NCBI GenBank assembly: GCA_001606155.1
Contig: LODT01000004.1
Coordinates: 806,001-870,000 of the forward strand
Direction of reading: 5' to 3'
Length of the DNA: 64,000 nucleotides
From: Tieghemostelium lacteum
Taxonomy: Eukaryota > Evosea > Eumycetozoa > Dictyosteliales > Raperosteliaceae
The position numbers were made by a program, and so were the translations under genes. This document shows positions 22,628 to 31,871 of the stretch, in pieces (within the stretch, counting starts at the first letter, position 1; each line of letters starts with the position of its first letter). The notes under the pieces were generated by a model. The model was not told the origin of the DNA, ran no database searches, and saw only the letters and a program-made list of their open reading frames with translations.

Positions 22628-22963
22628 TTATCTACTAACTAAACTAAAACTCTATTCTATTTAAATATTTCTATTACACTCCTACGTAAATAAAAAAAAA
22701 ATCTAACTACTTTTAAAAAGATTTTCTCATGCTCAGCAAATGCTATCAAAGGCTTGTTACACAAATTTTGTGAAAATTTAAATATTATTAGAAAAACATG
22801 ACAGATAAATTGATAGCGATTGCTCATTTTTAAATAGTATTTATTGTTACTGAGTCAAAATGCGTTGATTCATTAGGGTTACAAATACAATAATATGTAG
22901 CAGTACACAAAATATTTATTTAAATTCTATATAATTATATTTTTACAATAATGGAGAGAATTG
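22628..22963. other. Intergenic spacer, nothing recognised
   Basis: Space between two minus-strand genes: the 5' flank of the BCS1-like gene and the 3' flank of the RhoGAP gene. It is AT-rich. I see no ORF, RNA gene or repeat. Confidence 0.4.
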
Positions 22964-25041
22964 TCAATCCAGTTCTTTAAGTTTTTTTAAAACAAAGTCA
23001 TTCCATAAAGCAACTTTAATATTTTTAGCTAGTAGTTCGTCAAGTACATCACCAGAGACAATATTACATTTCTTACCTGTATTCATTGCATCCGTTTTCA
23101 AAGCTAATATTAACCAATAAAATGCAAATTTCTTTACCGATACAATATCATCTTCATCAATGGGTGGTGGGGGTTGTTCTTTTTGTGGTTTTTTCCCTGG
23201 AACAAATTTATGTGTTGTAGTAGTTGTAGTTGTTGTTGCGGTTTGTTGTTGTTGTTTTTGCAATTTTGATATCTGTTCAGTCAATGCATATTTATCTTTT
23301 TCCAACTGTGAGATTTTAGATTCATAGTGTTTACGATCAAAATCTCTTTTTCCAGAACTGGATAAAGAGGTTTTTGAACGACCACTGGACGATGATGACT
23401 GTTGTGATAGTAAACTAATTTCAGCTTGAAGTCTTTCAACTTGAGCATTGGCATCATCTCTCTCTTTTACCAAGGAATTTAATTTATTTGAAATGATATC
23501 GTATTTCTCTGCATTGGATTTCAATTCAATCTTTAGATTTTCATTTTCTTGTGATTTATGTCTTATTGTTTTCTTTAATTCTTCAATTTCCAACATTGTG
23601 CTGGTCTTTAGTGATTCCAATTCCTTTGAAATTGAACTATTTTGATTTTCTATTTGAGATAAAATAGTTTTAGAATTGGAAGAGATGTGTGAATATATAT
23701 TTAAAAAGGGAATAATTATATTAATATATGTTTGATTTTTACATACAATAAATAGATATATAAATATAAATATAAATATAAAAAAGGATATATGGTAGAG
23801 TGTATATATGTAATATTAAAACTATAAATATTATCTATTATAATATAATATTTAAATAAACAAACAGTGAAACTATAGCCACAAGAATAGATAAAAATGG
23901 TAAAAAGTTACTTTCTGATTGTAGATTTCCATTTAATTCCACAGTATCTCGCTTTAAATTTTCAATTTCCTCTGTTTGAGATTTAATTGATTCCTAATTT
24001 TATAAAATTATAGTTAGAATTTAAAATTGATCATTTACTATAAATATGAATGGAAGAGGTGGTCTCCAATACATTACTTTATACTCTAACAATAAATCAG
24101 AAATTCCATCTCTTTCCTCTTGTAATATTTTATAATTGTCAGTCATCTCTGCTAACTTCAATTCAATTGAGTTATTATAGGTCTCTAGAATTGATCTTTC
24201 TCTGGATTCTTCAGAGAGTTGTTTACTTAGATTTTCAATTTTTTCTTTTGCTTCTTCTAATTGATCTTGCAATGACAGTTTTTTTTCATCTTTAACTATA
24301 CCCAAATCTTGTGAATTCAATTTATACAAAATACCAGTTTTTACTTCAAACAGTGTATTAAACTCCTCAATCATTAATTTTACAACTTCATTAGTAACAT
24401 TGGAATCCAACATCATAGTCTCCAATGTCTCTTCCTTTGGTCTAAGTAAAGTAGGTGAGAATACAATAGCTAAATTGGCACTGGTCATCTTATTCTTTTG
24501 TGAATGTAACTGTTTAATCAAAATTTCAAATCATCAGTAACTGATCTGTAATTTGGTAGTACTACTCAGATTCAAATAAACTTACCTGTAAAGTATACAA
24601 GAACTTTAAAATGGTTTGCAATAGATCAAAGTTATCTTTTGGAAGTGCGCTAATGATGGATTTGATAAATGAAACCTTTGCATTCTTGTCTTTAATGTCA
24701 ACAGTTGCCAAAAAGTTTTTGTATAAATCAAATGTCAAAACAGGTTCGTCATTCTCTCTTAAGAACATTTTTAAAGCACCACTAATAGTGTGTTTATCAA
24801 TGATTTTACTGAAATCTATATCCTCTTCATTTTCTAATGATTTCTTTAACTCTTTTACCTTCACTGCATTTCCTGAGACTCTACAAATACCCTCTAAATC
24901 CAAACAATTACTCTCCAGATACACAATCAAGTTCTTTATAGCATTGAATACTACAACCTTTTGTTTCTTTTTCTTTTCACTATTGGATTTTAAAATTCTT
25001 TTGAAAGTCTTCACAACTGTTTTCTTTTCTTTTGGCTCCAT
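22964..25041 (-). CDS. RhoGAP-domain protein with coiled coil
   Basis: Predicted exons 25041-24586, 24509-24078, 23993-23912 and 23649-22964, about 551 residues. Three introns with GTAAGT, GTAATG and GTAACT donors all keep phase. The RhoGAP domain fills the first two exons: the catalytic arginine loop LEGICRVSG, TISGALKMFLRE, and NKMTSANLAIVFSPTLLRP. It should stimulate GTP hydrolysis by Rac/Rho-family GTPases. The remainder is coiled coil (LQDQLEEAKEKIENLSKQLS onward) with a Ser-rich break and a conserved-looking C-terminal module (VKKFAFYWLILALKTDAMNT). The third intron is long for this window (262 bases, very AT-rich), so a split into two genes cannot be fully excluded; the continuous coiled coil favours one gene. 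Confidence 0.82.
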
Positions 25042-25507
25042 ATCTATTCAAAAAGCCTCCGATTGACTCTTTGTCTTTCTAATATTACAATTGGTATTGG
25101 TCACAAAAATTAAATCCTTTTTTTAAAAAAAAAAAAAAATCCAATCTATCCATTCAAATAAAATATTTAATATATCTGATATATGGAAAATATGATTTTA
25201 TTTTTAGATTGTAAGGGTATTATAAAAATAAATATTTAGATTTCTATGTCATAGAAAAATTTCTATTAAAATTTGTTTTGTGTGATTCTAACACTTTATT
25301 TTACGAGTTAGAAATTTTGATAAGAGATTTTAGTTGGTTAAAAAAAAAAAAAAAAGAGAATGAGTTTCTTTGTTGTACAAGATATTATTTACTATGTGAT
25401 TTTTGTTAAGCTTTTATTATAAAGAGTGATAATTTATAAAAGTTGAAGATTTGTTTTTTTATACTAAGGATGAAAGAAAAGTAAAGGTTATATCTAAAAA
25501 AACTAGT
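25042..25507. other. Intergenic spacer, nothing recognised
   Basis: Upstream region of the RhoGAP gene and 3' flank of SKP1, both on the minus strand. It has long A-runs near 25123 and 25341. No ORF or RNA gene is supported. Confidence 0.4.
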
Positions 25508-26170
25508 TTAGTTACCTTTGTCTTCACACCATTCATTTTCCTTTCTGATTTGTTCTTCTTCTTCTGGAGTGAAATCATTTTTAATGTTGAAAATTTTTCT
25601 AATTTCTTCTGGGGTTTTACCTCTGATCATATTGGCAACAGTTTTACATGTAACATCTAATAATGGTTTGATATCTAAATAATTAGCAGCCAAAATGAGT
25701 TCAAAAAGAGTTGGTTGATCAACTTTGCAAAAATCTCTGTCATATGGTGGGATATCATCAAGTCTCTTTTCATCTTTCTTTTCATCTTGTTGTGGGCTTG
25801 GGTGCTCGTGGTGATGTTTGCAATATTCGAGGACTTTTTCGAGAATTGATGAAGTAACATTTGGTAATGGAATAGCAGCATCAGTTTCACCGATATCTAT
25901 TATTATTTAAAAATATCACAACAATATTTATGAATAATATAATATAAAGAAATAATGTTAATTAAATGTTTTAGATATTAAACCCACAAGAGAAGCTTTT
26001 TTTAACCCCACCACTTTTTTTCTTCTCTCTAACTAATAATAATATATTCTAGTGAATTTCAATGATACTTTACCTTCTAACATATTCTTGATGGTGACTG
26101 ACATACAAGCGATTTCTTTTTCGACTTCATAAGTCTTTTCATCAGATGATTCCAATTTAACAGTTGTCAT
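25508..26170 (-). CDS. skp1: SKP1, adaptor of SCF ubiquitin ligases
   Basis: Predicted exons 26170-26074 and 25896-25508 (G|GTAAAG...AATAG|AT), 161 residues. The N-terminal BTB/POZ fold begins [20 protein letters not shown] and runs to [12 protein letters not shown]; the C-terminal F-box-binding helices include [19 protein letters not shown] and [19 protein letters not shown], ending NEWCEDKGN. It links CUL1 to F-box proteins. Proline 143 lies in [10 protein letters not shown], the site that in D. discoideum is hydroxylated by an oxygen-sensing prolyl 4-hydroxylase and then glycosylated; its conservation here suggests the same control. Identification is firm. Confidence 0.96.
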
Positions 26171-26592
26171 TGTTACTATGTGTGTATTAAAGGTAAAAAA
26201 CAAATTAAAAAAAAAATTTTTGGGTAAACAAAAATTGAAAAAAAATTATTTGGATGCACGTTACACAAAATATCTTTTTATGATTTATTTCCTGTAATTT
26301 TATCCACTCTGAAAAATATTCAGAAAACTTAAGTTGTGTATTTCTTGATTTGAATCAATCTTAATATTCCAATTTATTTATTATATTATATTTATATTAC
26401 TTTTTTTATAAATTTGGCCTTATTAAAAATTAAGTCTTGATGACGTTAATGAAATTTTCAAAAAAAAAAAAAGTCAAAGTTTTAAATTGATTAACTGATA
26501 TTTGTATTAGAAAAAAAAACAAGAGAATCATCCTGTTTATAAATAGGATAAAAAAAGATGTTTTGGAATGGAGATTGACATAATAAAAAGGT
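26171..26592. other. Intergenic spacer, nothing recognised
   Basis: Promoter side of SKP1 and 3' flank of the headpiece gene. AT-rich with A-runs. No additional feature is supported. Confidence 0.4.
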
Positions 26593-29500
26593 TTAGAAGA
26601 GTTTAGCTTTAACTTTTTTATCTTTTTGTTTCCATCCAGGTAATTTGTAAAATTCATCTCTACCCATTTCCAAAACAGTTTTGAACTCATCATCAGAGAG
26701 ATAAGACTCTAATTTACTTGGATCTACATTAATTTGGCTAGTTTTGAAATCTTTTAATTGAGCATATGTGAATGTTTCTGAGGCAATTTGTGGAGCACCA
26801 CTAGTAGTTGCTGGTTTAACTGGAGTTGTGGTTGTTACGGCTGTAGTTGGTTTTGAAGGTGTAGCTAATTTCTCACTGGAGACAGTTGATTTTAATACAG
26901 GTGGTTGAATAGTAGGAGTAGTAGTGGTATTTGGTTGTTGAGGAGTGTTGAGTAATTTTTCAGAAGAAGTTGATTTTAAAACGGATCTGAAATCAAATGA
27001 TTTTGTCTCAGAGGTAGATGGTGTTACTTCATTGTTGATTTTGGTACCTACAGAAGGAGCCTTTTTGAGTTGAACAGCACCTGGGTTGATCTTTGGCAAT
27101 AAAGATACACCTCCAACAGCTTTTAGTTTGTCTTCAATAACTGGTTTAGTCTCTTCAACTGGTGGTTTGACTTCCTCAGTTGGTTTAGTCTCTTCAACTG
27201 GTTGTTTTACTTCTTCAGTTGGTTTGGATTCTTCAATAACTGGTTTAGTCTCTTCAACTGGTGGTTTGGCCTCATCTACTGATTTTTCTTCAACAGATTC
27301 ATCTCTTTCAGTGACAGTATTACTTCTGGTACTTCTCTTTGGTCTTCCAAGGGTGAGATGTGTCAAAGCTTCATGAGATTCCTTTTCTTTAGCCAATTTA
27401 TCTTGTTCTTCTTTATCAGCTTTTTCTTTGGCTAGTCTATCAGACTCTTCTTTATCAGCCTTCTCCTTTGCAATTCTGTCGGATTCAATTTTAGCTAATC
27501 TATCTTGTTCTTCTTTATCAGCTTTTTCTTTGGCTAATCTATCAGACTCTTCTTTATCAGCCTTCTCTTTGGCAATTCTGTCGGATTCAATTTTAGCTAA
27601 TCTGTCTTGTTCTTCTTTATCGGCCTTCTGTTTGGCTAATCTATCTTGCTCTTCTTTGTCAGCTTTCTCTTTGGCCAATCTATCTTGTTCTTCTTTGTCA
27701 GCCTTCTCTTTGGCTAATCTATCTTTCTCTTCTTTGTCAGCTTTCTCTTTGGCTAATCTGTCTTGTTCTTCTTTATCGGATTTCTGTTTGGCTAATCTAT
27801 CTTGCTCTTCTTTGTCAACTTTCTCTTTGGCTAATCTATCTTGTTCTTCTTTGTCAGCCTTCTCTTTGGCTAATCTATCTTTCTCTTCTTTATCGGCCTT
27901 CTCCTTGGCAATTCTATCGGATTCAGCTTTAGCTAATATATCTTTTTCTACTTGATCAGCTTTTTGTTTCAAAATTCTATCTTGTTCTTCTTTATCGGCC
28001 TTCTCTTTGGCAAGTTTATCAACCTTCTCTTTTGCTAATCTATCAGACTCTTCTTTATCAGCCTTCTCCTTTGCAATTCTATCGGATTCAACTTTAGCCA
28101 ATCTATTTTTTTCCTCCTTGTCGGCCTTTTCCTTTGCCAATCTATCAGCCTCTTGTTTATCAGCCTTCTCTTTGGCAATTTTATCGGATTCAATTTTAGC
28201 CAATCTATCCTTTTCCTCCTTATCGGCCTTTTCCTTTGCCAATCTATCAGATTCAAGCTTGGCAAGTCTTTCTTTTTCTTTTTGGTTTTCTTTTGGTTGT
28301 TCGGTAGGTTTGGTTGTTGGTTGTTCTGGAGCTTTCTTTGGTTGTTCTTTTGCTTTTGGTTGCTCTTTTGCTTTTGGTTGTTCTTTTGGAGTTTGTTGAA
28401 CAACAGATTTTTGGTTTGGATTATTAAGCTGCTTCAAAAGTTCATTAATTTCATCGTCTTGTTGTTTTTTAGTAGATGTTGCCTTTTTGGATTTTGATTG
28501 ATTCTTTTTCTTTTTTGGTGTTGGGGTTGGTTCTTTGAGATCCATTGGAGGTGGTGATTCAATACTTTGAGTTGAAACTTCTTCATTGGTATCTACTGGT
28601 TGAGATAAAGCAGTGGATTTATTGGATGCCTTTTTTGGTTTCTCTTCAATTTCGTGTGGCTCAATAATTCTAAATCCAACTTTTGGAGCTGGTTTGGCTT
28701 TTGGAGAGGATTTTAGTGAGTTTTTGGGTTTTGGTGGATTTGGTTTGGATGTTGTAGTAGTAGTGGTAGTAGTTGTTGGTTTAGTAGAGGTAACAGCATC
28801 AGTAATTTGTGGATTAACAACTGTAGTTGGTTTAGTGGAGGTAACAGCATCAGTGATTTGTGGATTGACAACAGTTGGTGATGATTTCAAAGTAGTATTA
28901 CCATTAGTTGAGGTAGTTGTAGTTGTAGTGGTGGTGGTTGGAGTTGGTAATACTGGAACAGAAGTTGGAATTTGAGTGGTACTGAGCATTGGTGAATCGG
29001 CATTGGTAGTGGCAGCCTTCTTATTCTTGTTCTTTTTAGGCTTAGAAATTTTCAATAGTTTTGTTCTCATTCTAATGGTTTCATCAACATCAATTGGTGC
29101 ACTAAAATCTATTGGTTCAGTGATGGTAAAAGAAGTTTGTGGAACACTGTGTTTTCTCTTATTCTTTAGTTGTTGTTGTGCAGATCTTTCCAATAATTTC
29201 GATTTACTTTCAGCTTTGGTCAGCTTATTTGGAACAGTTGTTGTTGATGAACTAGAACTGTCGTCAATGGTTACAGTGGCAGTAATAGTTGTACTACTAC
29301 CTAGATCTTGTACAACATGTTGTTGATGTTCAGGTTCTACATTCTTTACCTCTTGTTGTTTATTTTGTTGCTCAATCTCCTCTTGTTGTTTCTTTTGTTC
29401 AAGTTCAATTTTAGCTTGTTGTTGTTTAATTTCAAGTTCAGCCTTCTCTTGCAATTCCTTTTCCTTTAGTTTTTCTTGACGTTCCTTTTCCTCTCTGTCA

Positions 29501-29703
29501 AGTTGATCCTTTAATTCCTTTTCTTTTCTCTCTCTCTCGAATTTCTCTTTCTTTTCTTTATCTTTTTGTTGTTGTACTTGTACTCTCTTTTGTTTTTCTT
29601 GGTCTAAAAATACCTCTGGTTCTTGAATAGTGAAACCAGTTTTATTAGATGTTTGTTTTCCCTTGCCGCCTTGAACTGGGGAATTCTTCTTTTTACTTGA
29701 CAT
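26593..29703 (-). CDS. Villin-headpiece protein with very long Lys/Glu helical repeats
   Basis: Single exon, 1036 residues. The last 60 residues form a villin headpiece: FTYAQLKDFKT, then VDPSKLESYLSDDEFKTVL, then DEFYKLPGWKQKDKK and the terminal AKLF, with the usual Trp/Lys surface for F-actin. Near residue 903 there is DFRSVLK, matching the DFRxxL actin-binding motif known from myosin light-chain kinase. Residues 470-770 are about 20 copies of a 13-residue unit such as LAKEKADKEEQDR, predicted to be a single charged alpha helix. A first charged helix spans residues 30-125. Between lie Ser/Thr/Pro-rich stretches and three copies of a short FxIxEP motif. An actin cross-linker or spacer is a reasonable inference. 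I do not recognise a named orthologue. Confidence 0.85.
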   Translation of the reverse strand: MSSKKKNSPVQGGKGKQTSNKTGFTIQEPEVFLDQEKQKRVQVQQQKDKEKKEKFERERKEKELKDQLDREEKERQEKLKEKELQEKAELEIKQQQAKIELEQKKQQEEIEQQNKQQEVKNVEPEHQQHVVQDLGSSTTITATVTIDDSSSSSTTTVPNKLTKAESKSKLLERSAQQQLKNKRKHSVPQTSFTITEPIDFSAPIDVDETIRMRTKLLKISKPKKNKNKKAATTNADSPMLSTTQIPTSVPVLPTPTTTTTTTTTSTNGNTTLKSSPTVVNPQITDAVTSTKPTTVVNPQITDAVTSTKPTTTTTTTTTSKPNPPKPKNSLKSSPKAKPAPKVGFRIIEPHEIEEKPKKASNKSTALSQPVDTNEEVSTQSIESPPPMDLKEPTPTPKKKKNQSKSKKATSTKKQQDDEINELLKQLNNPNQKSVVQQTPKEQPKAKEQPKAKEQPKKAPEQPTTKPTEQPKENQKEKERLAKLESDRLAKEKADKEEKDRLAKIESDKIAKEKADKQEADRLAKEKADKEEKNRLAKVESDRIAKEKADKEESDRLAKEKVDKLAKEKADKEEQDRILKQKADQVEKDILAKAESDRIAKEKADKEEKDRLAKEKADKEEQDRLAKEKVDKEEQDRLAKQKSDKEEQDRLAKEKADKEEKDRLAKEKADKEEQDRLAKEKADKEEQDRLAKQKADKEEQDRLAKIESDRIAKEKADKEESDRLAKEKADKEEQDRLAKIESDRIAKEKADKEESDRLAKEKADKEEQDKLAKEKESHEALTHLTLGRPKRSTRSNTVTERDESVEEKSVDEAKPPVEETKPVIEESKPTEEVKQPVEETKPTEEVKPPVEETKPVIEDKLKAVGGVSLLPKINPGAVQLKKAPSVGTKINNEVTPSTSETKSFDFRSVLKSTSSEKLLNTPQQPNTTTTPTIQPPVLKSTVSSEKLATPSKPTTAVTTTTPVKPATTSGAPQIASETFTYAQLKDFKTSQINVDPSKLESYLSDDEFKTVLEMGRDEFYKLPGWKQKDKKVKAKLF
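27405..28290. repeat. 39-base tandem repeat coding the Lys/Glu helix
   Basis: About 20 imperfect tandem units of 39 bases (13 codons) form this stretch of the headpiece gene. Some blocks alternate with a longer variant containing ESDRIAKEKADKEESDR. The strong bias also creates long serine/leucine-rich antisense ORFs, which are artefacts of the repeat. Confidence 0.85.
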
Positions 29704-30284
29704 GATGTTATTGGTGACAATGAACTATGAAATAAACTAAGAAAAATTTTTTTTTTTTAATTATGAAAATTTCAAAATGTCAATTTCAAATAATAACTTC
29801 ACAAATGGCGCTCTTTTATTTTAAATGGCTTATAAGCTTTATAAAATATTAAATATTGATAAATAATAATAGAAATAATTATCTATATCAATATCATTGG
29901 TATTATTACACCCCTTATCTTACTCTGATTTGTAAAGTGTTTTCCCAATTTAAAAAACATTGTGATTATTGGTGTTTGCATCAAAAACAAAAAAAAAATG
30001 CCCTCAAACCTTTATAAGGTATACTGGTTATAAATAATTTAAAGTTGAAATTTGGGGAATAAAATGAAATTGATAACTTTAGATACCTATTATTCTAAAA
30101 TGAGTGAGATATTCAAAGATATTTTAATTTTATCAAAAAAAATTTGATTTTTAAAATATCAAAAGCATTTTGCAATGTTGTGTTATTGTACCAATCATTG
30201 TTCAATAGAGTAACTATTCTTGTCCTTATTTATTTTTATATGATATTAATATTCATTTTTTAAATAATAATAATAGGATAATTA
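29704..30284. other. Divergent intergenic region, nothing recognised
   Basis: About 580 bases between the headpiece gene (-) and the cysteine-rich receptor-like gene (+), and so presumably both promoters. It is AT-rich with several T- and A-runs. No ORF, RNA gene or clear repeat is seen. Confidence 0.4.
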
Positions 30285-31673
30285 ATGTACAGTTATAGAT
30301 ATATAAATATATTAATTGTGCTGATATTGTGTGTGTCGGTTGGGAAGGTGTATGCAGATAGTTGTCTAGTATGTGCAGATTCGAATACAAAATGTAATGT
30401 TAAAAAAGCATCTGAAATTGAACTGAAATGTGTTTATGATGCTCCATGCACATCGAGTGGCTATTGTTTGAATAGGGCTTTTCAAGGTGTAGGAAGTTCA
30501 TGTGACGAGAACGAAGAGTGTCAGCAAGGTTTGTTATGTGAAAATGGGGAATGTTCTGCTACTCAATACACTCAACTTGGAGGTACTTGCACCAATAGTT
30601 CAGTTTGCATAGCAGGTTTGAGTTGTCCGTCATCAATTTGTATGGCATCTGGATGCTCAAATAATGATCAATGCGGATTTGGAAACTATTGCAATTCTGG
30701 TGGTTGTACAGCTTTCAAAACTATTGGATCATTCTGTACGAATTCATATGAATGTGGTATAGGTAACACATGTGCTGGTCTTAGTTGTAGTGAACAATAT
30801 TCAGGTCAACTAGGAGACAAGTGCAGTTACTATGAAGAGAACAATTATTGTTCTATTGGAAATAACCTTACATGTCTGCCTACTGGATACTGTGGAGTAT
30901 ATCAAAGAACTCTTGGTACATGTGGTGCAGATGGTTCAGTTGAATGTAATGATGATTTTGAATATTGTGATTGTGATTCACTAACTTGTAAACCAATTCA
31001 ACAATATGGAAATCAAAATCTATGTTACATTGCAAATCAAGTTCAAAAAGCATGTCTTGAACAAAACCTTTGTGTCTTATTAGACCCACAATACTCTGTT
31101 GCATACTATAACAAGACATGTGGTGTAACTCATTGTCCATCTCAAATGTGTGATGCTATTGCTTATTGTTATGATTCCGAATACCCATGTGCCCCAATAC
31201 CCCAATACTGTGCACAATTTAATAAGTATGTACCTTACATAATTGTAATACAATTCCAATATATACTAGTATTAATTCACATTTCTTTTTATAATAGACG
31301 TCCATTTATAAGTCCACAATTATCAGATTCATATTTTGGAACTATCGATGAAAAAGAATGGCCAATTTATGCAACTTCACTTATAGCAGTTGGAGGTTCA
31401 ATAATCATATTTATAATATTCTTTTTGGTAATTCGTAGAATAAAGAAAACCAGAACAAAACATTTTAAATCAATGATGAAACATTCTGATGAAATACACA
31501 TGACTACTATGGTTACTAACACTACTACACCAGTATACAATCAACCAGTTTCATTAGATAAATATCCAAATCCAGAAGTTAACAATGAATACAATAATCA
31601 AATGTATCCACCACCACAACAGTATCCACCTCCACAATCTTATCCTCAACAACCTCCATCCTATGGATTGTAA
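30285..31673 (+). CDS. Cysteine-rich single-pass surface protein
   Basis: Predicted join 30285-31225 and 31298-31673, about 438 residues. A signal peptide (ILIVLILCVSVGKVYA) precedes an ectodomain with repeated CxxxxxC.xGLxC...C modules reminiscent of dickkopf-like or EGF-like cysteine knots (DENEECQQGLLCENGECSA; GSFCTNSYECGIGNTC). One span follows (YATSLIAVGGSIIIFIIFFLVI), then a basic stop-transfer and a cytoplasmic tail rich in Pro/Tyr (YPPPQQYPPPQSYPQQPPSY), including PPSY, a WW-domain-type PPxY motif. The intron (GTATGTACC...ATAATAG) is 72 bases and has no in-frame stop, so the unspliced ORF also reads through (462 residues). The family is typical of dictyostelids; ligand and role are unknown. 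Confidence 0.78.
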   Translation: MYSYRYINILIVLILCVSVGKVYADSCLVCADSNTKCNVKKASEIELKCVYDAPCTSSGYCLNRAFQGVGSSCDENEECQQGLLCENGECSATQYTQLGGTCTNSSVCIAGLSCPSSICMASGCSNNDQCGFGNYCNSGGCTAFKTIGSFCTNSYECGIGNTCAGLSCSEQYSGQLGDKCSYYEENNYCSIGNNLTCLPTGYCGVYQRTLGTCGADGSVECNDDFEYCDCDSLTCKPIQQYGNQNLCYIANQVQKACLEQNLCVLLDPQYSVAYYNKTCGVTHCPSQMCDAIAYCYDSEYPCAPIPQYCAQFNKYVPYIIVIQFQYILVLIHISFYNRRPFISPQLSDSYFGTIDEKEWPIYATSLIAVGGSIIIFIIFFLVIRRIKKTRTKHFKSMMKHSDEIHMTTMVTNTTTPVYNQPVSLDKYPNPEVNNEYNNQMYPPPQQYPPPQSYPQQPPSYGL

Positions 31674-31871
31674 TATTATATATTATTTTTCAAATTAAAT
31701 TAAAATTAAAAATACAATTTAACCAATTATTTAATAAATATATATATTTATAAAAGCTCCTATCAAATACTGATATTTACCTCTAGGAATATGCTTTTGT
31801 TCTCTTTTTTTAGTGTGGTTTTTTTTTTAGATATTTATTTCTCTTTCTAGGAGAAATGTATAAGGAATTTG

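Noticed and set aside
24611-25066. Plus-strand 151-codon ORF opposite the RhoGAP domain
   Set aside because: The minus-strand frame has clear RhoGAP motifs; the plus frame is its shadow, rich in Phe/Leu/Ser.
27428-28399. Long plus-strand Ser/Leu/Ala-rich ORFs antisense to the headpiece gene
   Set aside because: They arise from the antisense of the Lys/Glu codon repeat; composition is repetitive and no start context or domain supports them.
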